Made by a program: the position numbers and the translations under genes
Notes under the pieces: generated by a model
Database searches by the model: none
The model's input: the letters and a program-made list of their open reading frames with translations, nothing else
Told to the model about the DNA's origin: nothing
Part shown: positions 1 to 9,225 of the stretch, piece by piece
How positions within the stretch are numbered: position 1 is the first letter of the stretch
Layout: each line of letters begins with the position of its first letter
Assembly: GCA_021325515.1 (NCBI GenBank)
Contig: JAJPHC010000035.1
Location: forward strand, 62,001-126,000
Length of the DNA: 64,000 nt
Source of the DNA: Acidobacteriota bacterium
GTDB lineage: Bacteria > Acidobacteriota > Thermoanaerobaculia > Gp7-AA8
Reading direction: 5' to 3'

Positions 1-237
1 GATCGACTCGTTTCCGAGACGCATCGTGACCACGCGAACCCGCGCCCCGAAGACGCCGGTCGCACGCTCGATATCCTCGCCGAGCTTTTCTTCATCGGAG
101 ACCTTCTCGAACGAAAGCACATCGCGATAGAACGCGATCGAACGATCGGCATTCGAGACGGTCATTCCGACCGAGGAAACATTGGTGACTCGCTGCGCGA
201 ATACTGGGAGCGATAGAAGGAGGAGAAGAAGCGGCAT
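1..237 (-). CDS. VOC/glyoxalase-family protein with N-terminal signal peptide (3' end outside window)
   Basis: Reverse-strand translation MPLLLLLLSLPVFAQRVTNVSSVGMTVSNADRSIAFYRDVLSFEKVSDEEKLG... is open to the window edge; signal peptide plus VOC-like 'GMTVSNADRSIAFYRDVLSF'. Not in the ORF track because it runs off the window. Confidence 0.75.
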   Translation of the reverse strand, partial: MPLLLLLLSLPVFAQRVTNVSSVGMTVSNADRSIAFYRDVLSFEKVSDEEKLGEDIERATGVFGARVRVVTMRLGNESI

Positions 238-248
238 CGTCGAGGACC

Positions 249-313
249 CGCCGCCTGGAGAGGCGGCGCCACGTTCGACCGCGAAGCGCGTAGAGCCGCC
301 TCTCAGGCGGCGG
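249..313. repeat. REP-like cluster 1: one reverse unit (249-275) and one forward unit (289-313)
   Basis: ccgcctggagaggcggcgccacgtt ... gcgtagagccgcctctcaggcggcg; GTRG tetranucleotide plus palindrome. Confidence 0.85.
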
Positions 314-335
314 CAACTTCGTATGACAGCCCTAA

Positions 336-1904
336 TCATTGGAGCCTCTCCAGCAGATGATCGCCGACGCGCAGCGCATTCGCCATGATCGTCAGCGCCG
401 GATTCACCGCGGCGCTCGACGGGAAGAAGCTGCCATCGACGACATAGAGATTGTCGAGATCGTGCGCCTTGCAATTGCGATCGAGCGCGCTCGTGCGCGA
501 ATCGTCTCCAAAGCGAATGGTTCCGTTCTGATGCGCAACGCCGGCTAGCGGGATGCGCTGGCCGACGAACAGATTGCGCGAGAAGAGACCCTGATGGCAG
601 TCATGGCCATGCATTGCGCACTTGCCGGTCTTCTGCATGACGTCCTTCAGCTTCGCGAGCAACCGCTTGTGGCCCTCTTCGTTGTTCGGCTTGTAGTCGA
701 GCACGATCTCGCCATCTTTGTTGAGCTTCACGCGATTCTTCGGATCCGGCAGATCCTCGGACGTAAGCCAGAAATCGATCGAGTGCTTCGCCATGAGATC
801 GAGCGTCCATCCCGGCGCAATGGCGGGAGCTCCTGCTTTCAAGGTCACGCCATCGAGCTTGCCGACGAAGGAGATGTGCCCCATCGGGTAATCCCAATCC
901 TTCGATCCGAAATAGAAGTCGTTCACCGCGAGTGTCTTCTGGAAAATCGTCTCGTTGGGGCACTTCGACAGCGCCATCAGCACCGAGTTGACGTGGCCCA
1001 TGTAGTGCCGGCCGATGACATCGGAACTGTTCGCGAGACCATTCGGATGCTTGTCATTCGCGGAGCGCAGCAACAGCGCGGCGGAGTTGATCGCGCCGCA
1101 GGACGAAACGACGATGTCCGCGGTCAGCTCGATCGTTTCGCCCCCTCTCGACGCAATGACTTTCTCCACGCGCCGGCCGCTGGCATCGGTGGCGAGCTTC
1201 TCGACTTTCGTGTTCGTCATCAGCGCAACGTTGCGATGCTCCAGCGCAGGATCGACGGCGCAGACATGTGCGTCCGCCTTCCCATTGATGAGGCAGGGAA
1301 ATCCGTCGCACGTGTTGCAGCGGATACACGCGCTCGCGCGCCGGTTCGATTCATTGAGGCGAACCCCGAGGGGAACGTGAAATGGCTTGAGCCCGATCGC
1401 GGCGAAGTCATCGCTGAGCTGCTGCATGCGCGGCTCGTGCGACATCGCAGGATGCGGATATGGCGCGCTGGCCCACGGGTCGGTCGGATCTTCCCCGCGT
1501 TCGCCGTGGACTTCGTACAGATTCTCGGCGGCTGTGTAGTAGGGCTCGAGCTCGTCGTAGGAGATCGGCCACGACGGCGAGATGCCGCCATGATGGCGAA
1601 TCTCGCCGAAGTCCTCTTTGCGCAGACGGAACAATGCTGCGCCGTAGAACTTCGTGTTGCCGCCAACCCAATAGTTCGTATGCGGATGCAGAGGCTTGCC
1701 GTCTGCGTCGCGCCACACTTCTTTTGTGTTGTAGCGCGCCTTCACGTTGACGGATTCCGGATCCCAGTTCTCTTTCTCGCGCGGAACGAAGTCACCACGC
1801 TCGATGAGCAGGATCCGCTTTCCGCTGGGCGCAAGTTTCCACGCGAGCGTGCCGCCACCCGCACCAGTACCGATGATGATCACGTCGTAATGGTTGTCGC
1901 TCAT
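336..1904 (-). CDS. GMC-family FAD-dependent oxidoreductase
   Basis: 522 aa; N-terminal FAD motif DVIIIGTGAGGGTLAWKLA and C-terminal 'VVDGSFFPSSAAVNPALTIMANALRVGDHLL' typical of GMC oxidoreductases. Confidence 0.9.
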   Translation of the reverse strand: MSDNHYDVIIIGTGAGGGTLAWKLAPSGKRILLIERGDFVPREKENWDPESVNVKARYNTKEVWRDADGKPLHPHTNYWVGGNTKFYGAALFRLRKEDFGEIRHHGGISPSWPISYDELEPYYTAAENLYEVHGERGEDPTDPWASAPYPHPAMSHEPRMQQLSDDFAAIGLKPFHVPLGVRLNESNRRASACIRCNTCDGFPCLINGKADAHVCAVDPALEHRNVALMTNTKVEKLATDASGRRVEKVIASRGGETIELTADIVVSSCGAINSAALLLRSANDKHPNGLANSSDVIGRHYMGHVNSVLMALSKCPNETIFQKTLAVNDFYFGSKDWDYPMGHISFVGKLDGVTLKAGAPAIAPGWTLDLMAKHSIDFWLTSEDLPDPKNRVKLNKDGEIVLDYKPNNEEGHKRLLAKLKDVMQKTGKCAMHGHDCHQGLFSRNLFVGQRIPLAGVAHQNGTIRFGDDSRTSALDRNCKAHDLDNLYVVDGSFFPSSAAVNPALTIMANALRVGDHLLERLQ

Positions 1905-1938
1905 GAACGAATGAGATGCCGGTGGTCGATGAAGGTTT

Positions 1939-2052
1939 CAACGTAGAGCCGCCTCTCAGGCGGCTCTTTCAAAGCCGGGGGATGACAGCCGCCTCTCAGG
2001 CGGCTCTTTCAAAGCCGGGGGATGACAGCCGCCTGAGAGGCGGCTCTACGTT
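1939..2052. repeat. REP-like cluster 2: two forward units (second lacks the GTAG head) and one reverse unit, including a 40-bp tandem duplication (1947-1986 / 1987-2026)
   Basis: aacgtagagccgcctctcaggcggct; agccgcctctcaggcggctctttcaaagccgggggatgac repeated twice; agccgcctgagaggcggctctacgtt. Confidence 0.93.
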
Positions 2053-2061
2053 TTCGGCGGA

Positions 2062-2526
2062 TTACGTTTCTGTTCGATTGATCCATTCGCGCCATAACCA
2101 CCGGTACTCATCCGGCGTCGCGCAAAGCCCCCGGCGCAGGGGATTCTGTGCGACGTATTCGCACTTGGCACGAAGGCTCTCTCCGTTGCGGAGCTCGTGG
2201 TCGAAGGATTCGTGTTGCCAAACGTGCTGTCCGATAACGCCGCGCAGTTTGTTGATCGATCGCGACGAGGATCCCTTCATCCCCTGAAGCAGCTTTCCTA
2301 ACGAGACGTGCCAGGGAGTGAACACGATGTGCACGTGATCGGGCATCACGACCGCCGCGTGGAGATTCATAACGCGCTGATCATCGAAGACGACGTGCGC
2401 AAGAACAACGTCGCGCTCTGGTGGCGTGAGGATTTGTCTCTGCTGCGTAACGAACGTGACGAAATAGGTATGAAACTCGGTTTGAATGTGCGGAAGGTTG
2501 CGGCGATATACATGTTTCGCAGGCAT
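2062..2526 (-). CDS. REP-associated tyrosine transposase (RAYT; Y1/IS200-like HUH transposase)
   Basis: 154 aa from ATG at 2526: MPAKHVYRRNLPHIQTEFHTYFVTFVTQQRQIL...VVMPDHVHIVFTPW...KCEYVAQNPLRRGLCATPDEYRWLW. HUH motif (HVH) and the Y-x-x-x-NP-x-R-x-GL motif with the candidate catalytic Tyr are both present; flanked on both sides by REP units. Confidence 0.92.
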   Translation of the reverse strand: MPAKHVYRRNLPHIQTEFHTYFVTFVTQQRQILTPPERDVVLAHVVFDDQRVMNLHAAVVMPDHVHIVFTPWHVSLGKLLQGMKGSSSRSINKLRGVIGQHVWQHESFDHELRNGESLRAKCEYVAQNPLRRGLCATPDEYRWLWREWINRTET

Positions 2527-2572
2527 GCACCGAGGCTCCCTCGGCAATCGCAAGCCGTCAAACCTTCCACAA

Positions 2573-2667
2573 AACGTAGAGCCGCCTCTCAGGCGGCTGA
2601 GACCGGAAAGCCGCCTGAGAGGCGGCTCTACGTTGGGGGAAAGCCGCCTGAGAGGCGGCTCTACGTT
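2573..2667. repeat. REP-like cluster 3: one forward (2573-2598) and two reverse units (2609-2634, 2642-2667)
   Basis: Exact matches to AACGTAGAGCCGCCTCTCAGGCGGCT or its reverse complement. Confidence 0.95.
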
Positions 2668-3422
2668 GTCAGCTCCCCGAATGCACAGCGGAAGATGCAG
2701 CGCGCATTCGAGGAGTGGTCCAGCTTCGCGCAGTAGACGCGGCCGCGGTACATCGCGGCAGCGAGCAGCATTCCGATAGGGGGTGCGGTGAAGTAGATCC
2801 AGAGTGCCGTCCAGACTCCGCCCAAGAACGCGGAGGCGAAAGTGCGCGCGGGATTCATGCTCATGCCCGACAACGGAGCTTCGAACGTGATGAAGGCCAT
2901 GACGCACGCGCCGGCAAAGAAAGGCGTGTAGCGCGCGAGCCGCTTTGAATTCGAAACGTTCAGCACCATGGTCATCATCAGAAACGAGATGCCCAACTCG
3001 GCGAAGAACGCGACCACGATTCCGTTGCTGCCGGGCAACGTCTGCACGTAGCCGACGGACGCGTGCGAAAGCCACATGCGGGTCAGGGACGCGAGAAGTG
3101 CCAAGCCGGCGATGCCTCCGACGAACTGCGCAAGCACGTAGCCGACCGCGTCGCGTCCATCGATCTTTCCCAGACGCAGAAACGTGAGCGTGACCGCCGG
3201 ATTCATGTGCGCACCGGATCGTTTGCCCAAGTTCGATCTGATCAAAGCGGTCGCCGTCAGGCCCATCGCCAACCCCATCACCGCGCGTGCGTAGCAGGAA
3301 TCCTCGATGAACATCGGCGACTGTGGGTGGAACAGCAGAATGCCGAACCCACCCGCAGAGACCATGAACAGACCAAGCGCGAGTGCCTCGCAGAAGTATT
3401 CGGGAAAGTGATTCCTATTCAT
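2661..3422 (-). CDS. Aquaporin / MIP-family channel
   Basis: 253 aa, multiple TM segments, two NPA boxes (HMNPAVTLTF, SMNPARTFASAF). Stop codon TAG lies inside REP unit 2642-2667. Confidence 0.9.
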   Translation of the reverse strand: MNRNHFPEYFCEALALGLFMVSAGGFGILLFHPQSPMFIEDSCYARAVMGLAMGLTATALIRSNLGKRSGAHMNPAVTLTFLRLGKIDGRDAVGYVLAQFVGGIAGLALLASLTRMWLSHASVGYVQTLPGSNGIVVAFFAELGISFLMMTMVLNVSNSKRLARYTPFFAGACVMAFITFEAPLSGMSMNPARTFASAFLGGVWTALWIYFTAPPIGMLLAAAMYRGRVYCAKLDHSSNARCIFRCAFGELTT

Positions 3423-4517
3423 TTAGATATTGACGAAGGCTTTGATCACGCCCTTGCCGTTGTTGAGCAGATCGATCGCCTGTGCGAAATTCTCGAGGCC
3501 ATTCACTGGGTGCGTCAGCAGCTTCTTCGCCCAGCCGGGATAGTCGGCGAGGGACTGCGTGAGATCCCTCGCGCCGATCTCGAAGTAATCGCGATTCGCG
3601 TTCACGGTTCCAAACATCACTTTGTTGCCGAGGACGAAGTCGAGGTTGATCTTGTCGGCGGAGATCTCGAGCTTCTTTCCGCCGCCGGTGACGCTCGACA
3701 AAATCAGAATGCCGTTCTTCGCGAGGTTCTCCGCGGCTTCGAACACGACGGCCGAACTGCCGGTCGCTTCGAACATGATGTCGAACGGTCCGAGCTCCTT
3801 CGACGCATCGGTCAGCGACTGCTCCGCCGTGTTGATGTAGTGCGCCCCAACCTCCTCGGCCAGATCGGCATTCACGTAGGGACGAGGAGTGCGGCCAAAC
3901 GTGACGACGTCGAGTCCGCGCAGACGCAGCGCCATCGTTGCCAGCAGCCCGAGCGTTCCCGACCCGAGAACGGCGGCGCGGCGCGGGCGCCAGACTTTCA
4001 GCCGGCGCTGGATCTCGAACGCCTGGACGATTCCCTTTTCCGCGACACTCATCGGCTCGAGCAGGACGCCCACTTCGCTGCACGACTTCGGCACGCGGAC
4101 GATGTACTCCGGCTCGTCGACGTAATACTCAGCGAGATAGCCGTGACGCAGGTTGATGCCGCGCTCGTAGTACACGTCGTCAGTAGTCATGTCGTACTGG
4201 CCGATCCGGTCGTAGAGCGAGCCGCCCGGACGTCGCACTGTGGCGACGACGAAATCGCCCGGCTTCACCTCGTGCACGTTAGCGCCGACCTGTTCCACGA
4301 TGCCGAATGACTCGTGGCCGATGATCAGAAAATCGTCGCCCGCGGGAGGTGCACCGTATTCGGCGTTGTTGATCTCGCGATCGGTGCCATCGACACCAAC
4401 ACGGAGAACCTTGACGAGGACACCACGGCCACCCGGAATGTCATCGATGGAAGGCTTGGGGACATCTCTCAGGTGCACCGAGTTTTTCTGACCGGGGATG
4501 ACTGCGACAGCTTTCAT
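3423..4517 (-). CDS. Zinc-dependent MDR-family dehydrogenase, glucose 1-dehydrogenase-like
   Basis: 364 aa from [22 protein letters not shown]...; '[10 protein letters not shown]', '[14 protein letters not shown]', '[21 protein letters not shown]'. The track ORF extends upstream through REP sequence; the ATG at 4517 is preferred. Confidence 0.85.
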   Translation of the reverse strand: MKAVAVIPGQKNSVHLRDVPKPSIDDIPGGRGVLVKVLRVGVDGTDREINNAEYGAPPAGDDFLIIGHESFGIVEQVGANVHEVKPGDFVVATVRRPGGSLYDRIGQYDMTTDDVYYERGINLRHGYLAEYYVDEPEYIVRVPKSCSEVGVLLEPMSVAEKGIVQAFEIQRRLKVWRPRRAAVLGSGTLGLLATMALRLRGLDVVTFGRTPRPYVNADLAEEVGAHYINTAEQSLTDASKELGPFDIMFEATGSSAVVFEAAENLAKNGILILSSVTGGGKKLEISADKINLDFVLGNKVMFGTVNANRDYFEIGARDLTQSLADYPGWAKKLLTHPVNGLENFAQAIDLLNNGKGVIKAFVNI

Positions 4518-4526
4518 GTTGCCTCC

Positions 4527-4600
4527 AACGTAGAGCCGCCTCTCAGGCGGCTGCGTTCCCTGTTCCTCGTAGGTAGCCGCCTGAGAGGCGGCTCTACGTT
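4527..4600. repeat. REP-like cluster 4: forward (4527-4552) + reverse (4575-4600)
   Basis: Exact consensus copies; they occupy nearly the whole 82-nt gap between genes. Confidence 0.95.
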
Positions 4601-7227
4601 CAATGCCGCGAGGAGTCGCCACGCTTGATCAGTGACGCCACGAGTCCGGTCCATCCGGTCTGGTGCGAAGCTCCGACTCCAGACCCGTCGTCGCCGTGAA
4701 AGTATTCGTGGAAGAGCACGTAGTCGCGGAAGTGCGGATCTTGCTGCAGTCTCTGGTTAGACCCGTACACCGCACGCCGCCCGTTCTCGTCGCGAAGGAA
4801 GATGCGTGTCAGTCGCCGCGCCAGTTCGTCCGCGACTTCGCTGATCGTCAGATAGATGCCCGATCCGGTCGGGCACTCGACCTTGAAGTCGTCGCCATAG
4901 TAGGAGTGGAAGCGGCGGAGGCTCTCGACGAGGAGATAGTTCACCGGCATCCAGATCGGTCCGCGCCAGTTCGAATTGCCGCCAAACAAGCCCGACTCCG
5001 ACTCGCCCGGCTGATAGCTCACGGTGAACTGTCCGCCGTCCGCCTGCAGCTCATAGGGGTGATCCTTGTGATAGCGCGACAACGCGCGGACGCCGTAGTC
5101 GGACAGGAACTCCGTCTCGTCGAGCATCCGCCTGAGCAGCCGCTTCATCCGATGCCCGCGCAGCAGCGAGAGCAGATGCACGCTCTTCTCACCGGGCACC
5201 GTCCATCGCGAAACGAGCGACGCGAGATCGGGCCGGTAGTTGAGGAACCACTGGAGCCGGAACTCGAAGTCCGGATTCACGGCAAGGATCTCGGGATCGA
5301 GAATCTCGACCGCGAACAGCGGCACGAGCCCGACCATCGATCGCACCTTGAGGCTCGTCACTCCGTTCGGCGTGTGCAGAACGTCGTAGAAAAACTCGTC
5401 TTCCTGTTCCCACAAAGCCACACCCGAATCACCGACATTCGTCATCGCCTCGGCGATGTGCAGGAAGTGCTCGAAGAACTTCGTCGCCAGATCCTGGTAG
5501 ACATGGCTGCGCTTCGACAGCTCGAGCGCGATGCGCATCAGGTTGAGCGAGTACATCGCCATCCAGCTCGTGCCGTCCGCCTGCTCGAGATGTCCGCCCG
5601 TCGGCAGCGGCGCGCTGCGATCGAACACGCCGATGTTGTCGAGCCCGAGGAAGCCGCCCTGAAAGACGTTCTTGCCTTCGGCGTCTTTGCGGTTCACCCA
5701 CCATGTGAAGTTGAGGCAGAGCTTATGGAAGACGCGCTCGAGAAAATCGAAGTCTCTCTTGCCGTCGATCTCGAAGACGCGCCATGTAGCCCACGCGTGC
5801 ACCGGCGGATTCACGTCTCCGAATGCCCATTCGTAGGCGGGGAGCTGTCCGTTCGGATGCATGTACCACTCGCGCGTCATCAGCAGCAGCTGATCCTTCG
5901 CGAATTCGGGATCGACCTCAGCGAGCGTGACGCAGTGGAACGCGAGATCCCATGCGGCGTACCAGGGGTACTCCCACTTGTCCGGCATCGAGATGACATC
6001 GGCGTTGTTCAGATGCTCCCAGCCGGAGTTGCGCCCTTTCTTCCGCTCCGGAGGTGGCGCCGGCTGACCTGGATCGCCCTTCAGCCACTGCGGAATGTCG
6101 ATGTAGTAGAACTGCTTGGACCAGATCATTCCCGCGAAGGCCTGGCGTTGCACGAGCTTCTGGTCGTCGCTGAGACCTTGCTGCAGCGGCGCGTAGAACG
6201 CATCGGCTTCGGCGATGCGATCGGCGAAGACGCGATCGATGTCGATTTTTTCCTTGTCGCTCGAGAGACGAAGTGAAATCGTCGCCGACTGCCCGCCATC
6301 GATTGCGAGGGTGTACCGCAGTGCGGCCTTAGTACCGACACGATCGGGATTCACGGCATCGCGATGACCATGGATCACTGCCTCGTGAATCGCATCCTTG
6401 AAGTAACCATTCGCATCGACGCCATACAGGCGTCGGGCGTTCGTTTCGTTGTCGCAGAAGAAGACGTCAGGCGTGCCTTCGTATGTCAGCTCATATTCAC
6501 CGAGCTCGTGATGCGACGCTGCGATGCGGTTGCCGGCATCGCGCAACACGGGACGCGTGGCGTCGTATCCCCACGACCACGTGTTTCGGAACCAGAGCTG
6601 CGGAATGACATCGATCTCCGCGCGCTCGATGCCGCGGTTGTGAACGGTGATGCGCGCGACGATGTCGTCGGGACCGTTCTTCGCGTACTCGACAAATACG
6701 TCCCAATAGGCGTCATCATTGAAGATGCCGGTGTCGAGCAGCTCGAATTCGCCATCGAGCTTTCCGCGCCGCCGGTTCTCTTCGATCAGCCAGGAGTATG
6801 GAAACTCCCGCCGCGGATACTTGTAGAGCATGCGCATGTACGAGTGCGTCGGTGTGGCGTCGAGGTAGTAGTAGAGCTCTTTGACGTCTTCGCCGTGATT
6901 GCCTTCGTTGCCGGTGAGGCCAAAGAGGCGTTCCTTCAGAATGGGATCGCGGCGATTCCAGAGCGCGATCCCGAAGCAGAGTCGCTGCAGCTCGTCGCTG
7001 ATCCCGGCGATGCCGTCTTCGCCCCAGCGATAGGCCTTGCTACGGGCCGCGTCGTGCGAGACAAACTCCCACGCATTGCCGTGGGGACTGTAGTCCTCGC
7101 GGACCGTGCCCCACTGACGTTCGCTGACATACGGTCCCCAGCGATACCAGGGCTTACTCGTGGCGGTGTGCTCCGCAAGGCGTTTGCGCTCCTTGTCCAT
7201 TTGCGGAGGTTGGATGCCGTGCAGCAA
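4600..7227 (-). CDS. GH63-like / MGH1-like glucosidase
   Basis: about 866-875 aa; '[25 protein letters not shown]...[14 protein letters not shown]' and '[23 protein letters not shown]' are typical of bacterial GH63-family proteins. Start may be the Met at 7200. Confidence 0.82.
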   Translation of the reverse strand: MLHGIQPPQMDKERKRLAEHTATSKPWYRWGPYVSERQWGTVREDYSPHGNAWEFVSHDAARSKAYRWGEDGIAGISDELQRLCFGIALWNRRDPILKERLFGLTGNEGNHGEDVKELYYYLDATPTHSYMRMLYKYPRREFPYSWLIEENRRRGKLDGEFELLDTGIFNDDAYWDVFVEYAKNGPDDIVARITVHNRGIERAEIDVIPQLWFRNTWSWGYDATRPVLRDAGNRIAASHHELGEYELTYEGTPDVFFCDNETNARRLYGVDANGYFKDAIHEAVIHGHRDAVNPDRVGTKAALRYTLAIDGGQSATISLRLSSDKEKIDIDRVFADRIAEADAFYAPLQQGLSDDQKLVQRQAFAGMIWSKQFYYIDIPQWLKGDPGQPAPPPERKKGRNSGWEHLNNADVISMPDKWEYPWYAAWDLAFHCVTLAEVDPEFAKDQLLLMTREWYMHPNGQLPAYEWAFGDVNPPVHAWATWRVFEIDGKRDFDFLERVFHKLCLNFTWWVNRKDAEGKNVFQGGFLGLDNIGVFDRSAPLPTGGHLEQADGTSWMAMYSLNLMRIALELSKRSHVYQDLATKFFEHFLHIAEAMTNVGDSGVALWEQEDEFFYDVLHTPNGVTSLKVRSMVGLVPLFAVEILDPEILAVNPDFEFRLQWFLNYRPDLASLVSRWTVPGEKSVHLLSLLRGHRMKRLLRRMLDETEFLSDYGVRALSRYHKDHPYELQADGGQFTVSYQPGESESGLFGGNSNWRGPIWMPVNYLLVESLRRFHSYYGDDFKVECPTGSGIYLTISEVADELARRLTRIFLRDENGRRAVYGSNQRLQQDPHFRDYVLFHEYFHGDDGSGVGASHQTGWTGLVASLIKRGDSSRH

Positions 7228-7242
7228 AGAGTGGTTTCAAGA

Positions 7243-7318
7243 AACGTAGAGCCGCCTCTCAGGCGGCTGCGCAGTTGAAAATCACAAGAACCAGCCGCCT
7301 AAGAGGCGGCTCTACGTT
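7243..7318. repeat. REP-like cluster 5: forward (7243-7268) + reverse with variant loop (7293-7318)
   Basis: Forward exact; reverse agccgcctaagaggcggctctacgtt (loop CTC->CTT). Confidence 0.93.
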
Positions 7319-7847
7319 TCGCATAGAACAGCGCCGCCTTCATTCTGTTGCCGCAGCCTTCCATGCTGCACCATCGCCTCGTATGGCTCTTCGTCACGTC
7401 ATAGAACATCAGCACGCAGTTGGTTCCCTGACACGGCTTCACGAGCGTCAAGTCCGCGGAGGCGAGAAAGTCTGCGACGTACGAGGCAAGCCGGAAGAGC
7501 ACGTCGTCGGCCTCAGGCTGGAAGCGCGTATGGATCCCACCTTTCGCGATCGCCAGCTGAAATGAGCCGCGCCCGCGCGCCAATGCGGCGTTGACGACCG
7601 CGACATCGCGCCGCCGTGCGCGACCGCCTCGCGCCAATGTCGTCATCAGTGATCGCGCCGCAGCGCGCAACTCCTTCACCTTCGAGAGCGACAGATGAGA
7701 TCGGATGTCCCGCCCGCTCACTTCTGTCAACCATCGCAGAACGTCTTCAGGCTTCTGCCAGAGATCGACCGGCTCGCCGTCCCGCACGATCTCGGTATTG
7801 AGCAGATCGACGGCCGGATCGCCGCCGATGAAAACAAACGATGACAT
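7299..7847 (-). CDS. CGNR zinc-finger (ABATE-domain) putative regulator
   Basis: 182 aa; C-terminal 'WCSMEGCGNRMKAALFYAKRR'. Final residues RRAAS* are encoded by REP sequence. Confidence 0.82.
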   Translation of the reverse strand: MSSFVFIGGDPAVDLLNTEIVRDGEPVDLWQKPEDVLRWLTEVSGRDIRSHLSLSKVKELRAAARSLMTTLARGGRARRRDVAVVNAALARGRGSFQLAIAKGGIHTRFQPEADDVLFRLASYVADFLASADLTLVKPCQGTNCVLMFYDVTKSHTRRWCSMEGCGNRMKAALFYAKRRAAS

Positions 7848-7849
7848 GG

Positions 7850-7878
7850 TTGACAGACTAGGTCTACTGCTCTATAAC
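7850..7878 (+). promoter_or_regulatory. Near-consensus sigma70-type promoter for the VOC gene
   Basis: TTGACA (7850-7855) - 17 nt - TATAAC (7873-7878), followed by GGAGG (7896-7900) and ATG at 7907. Confidence 0.65.
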
Positions 7879-7906
7879 CGTCAATATCAAGTTTTGGAGG
7901 TTATAC

Positions 7907-8347
7907 ATGCAGACAGCACACATCGGCATCAACGTCACCAATCTGGACCGCTCCACCTCTTTCTACAGCGAGGTCTTCGGACTCTCGCCCATGGGAGGCT
8001 CCGACGCGCCCCCCCGGCGCTTCGCCTTCCTCGGCGACGGAGAGAACCTCGTCCTCACCTTGTGGGAGCAGAGCGAAGGACGCTTCGAAAGCACACGTCC
8101 GGGACTGCATCACCTTTCGTTCATGGTGCCGTCTCTCGATCGCGTGCGCGAGGCTGAGAAGAAGCTTCTCCTGCGCGGCACGCCGTTCAAGTACGAGGGC
8201 ATCGTCGCGCACATCGAAGGCGCAGCGTCCGGCGGAATCTACTTCGAGGATCCGGATGGAACGAGACTGGAGATCTTCACGCCCGGCGGCGTTGACGCTG
8301 TAGAGTCGAAGACGAAGACGCACGGACCGGCGTGCGGTTTCTTCTGA
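7907..8347 (+). CDS. VOC-family (glyoxalase/bleomycin-resistance-like) protein
   Basis: 146 aa MQTAHIGINVTNLDRSTSFYSEVFGLSPMGG...IYFEDPDGTRLEIF. Confidence 0.88.
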   Translation: MQTAHIGINVTNLDRSTSFYSEVFGLSPMGGSDAPPRRFAFLGDGENLVLTLWEQSEGRFESTRPGLHHLSFMVPSLDRVREAEKKLLLRGTPFKYEGIVAHIEGAASGGIYFEDPDGTRLEIFTPGGVDAVESKTKTHGPACGFF

Positions 8348-8355
8348 GGTCCGCG

Positions 8356-9087
8356 ATGTACCACGAAGGAGAGCTCAGCGTTCAGCGAAAAGCCGGCGTC
8401 GCGGCCGAGGCGGCGCGGGTCGGACGAATCATCGGAAAGACGATTCCGCCGGTCGCCGCGGATTTCCTCGCGGCGCAGTCCATCGTGATCGCATCGACGA
8501 TCGACAGGGAGGGGCTCGTATGGGCCACTCCCCTTATCGGCTCGTTCTGCGCAGAGGATTCGCAGACGCTTCGCATCCGCACTTCGACGGATCTGCAGCT
8601 CGACGATCCCCGCATCGGTCTTCTGGCAATCGATTTCGAGACGCGGCGCCGCATGCGCATCAATGGAAGAGTCACGCGCGACGGCCGCGACTTCATCGTA
8701 ACGGCGGACGAGGTCTATTCGAACTGTCCGAAATACATTCACCCGCGGCCGGCGAAGCCCGACACGTCGTCGCCGGAGCGATGGATCGCCACGAGCGACA
8801 CCTTCTTCATCGCTTCCGTGAATCCAGACCGGGGCGCCGACGCATCGCATCGCGGAGGCGATCCCGGCTTCGCCCGCCTCGACGGCACTCGCATCACGTT
8901 TCCTGACTACAGCGGCAACAACATGTTCAACACGCTCGGCAATCTCGAAACGAACCCGGACTGCGGACTACTGTTTCTGGATTTTGATCAGGGAAGGATC
9001 TTGCAGATCAGCGGAAAGGGACACATAGAGTGGGAGCCGGAACGGCGCGTCGTCATCGACGTAAAGCCGCCTCTCAGGCGAACGTAG
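8356..9087 (+). CDS. Pyridoxamine 5'-phosphate oxidase-like flavin/FMN-binding protein
   Basis: MYHEGELSVQRKAGVAAEAARVGRIIGKTIPPVAADFLAAQSIVIASTIDREGLVWATPLIG...GNNMFNTLGNLETNPDCGLLFLDFDQGRILQISGKG. The C-terminus KPPLRRT* is encoded by REP sequence. Confidence 0.75.
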   Translation: MYHEGELSVQRKAGVAAEAARVGRIIGKTIPPVAADFLAAQSIVIASTIDREGLVWATPLIGSFCAEDSQTLRIRTSTDLQLDDPRIGLLAIDFETRRRMRINGRVTRDGRDFIVTADEVYSNCPKYIHPRPAKPDTSSPERWIATSDTFFIASVNPDRGADASHRGGDPGFARLDGTRITFPDYSGNNMFNTLGNLETNPDCGLLFLDFDQGRILQISGKGHIEWEPERRVVIDVKPPLRRT

Positions 9088-9225
9088 AGCCGCCTCTCAG
9101 GCGGCTGACGAGAAAGAAGCCGCCTGAGAGGCGGCTCTACGTTGACAGACGAGAAAGAAGCCGCCTGAGAGGCGGCTCTACGTTGACAGACGAGAAAGAA
9201 GCCGCCTGAGAGGCGGCTCTACGTT
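9065..9225. repeat. REP-like cluster 6: one truncated forward, one full forward (9081-9106), three reverse units (9118-9143, 9159-9184, 9200-9225) with 41-bp period
   Basis: gacagacgagaaagaagccgcctgagaggcggctctacgtt is identical at 9144-9184 and 9185-9225. Confidence 0.95.

Noticed and set aside
594-1946. 450-aa plus-strand ORF
   Set aside because: Antisense to the GMC oxidoreductase; shadow-ORF composition.
4527-4600. Simple rho-independent terminators
   Set aside because: The hairpins could terminate transcription, but they lack a T-run and carry the GTAG head with dispersed copies, so REP is the better description; terminator activity remains possible.
4518-4622. N-terminal extension [35 protein letters not shown] of the dehydrogenase ORF
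   Set aside because: Encoded by the REP pair and by sequence overlapping the upstream gene; the conserved start is [10 protein letters not shown] at 4517.
4663-6276. 537-aa plus-strand ORF
   Set aside because: Antisense to the GH63-like glucosidase; no domain recognised.
7243-7318. IS/MITE with terminal inverted repeats
   Set aside because: The inverted pair is two REP units with a short unrelated spacer; no consistent target-site duplication was seen by eye.
9107-9225. CRISPR-like regularly spaced palindromic repeats
   Set aside because: The 'spacers' (gacagacgagaaaga) are identical, the unit is the same REP palindrome found in both orientations at six other loci, and no cas genes are present.
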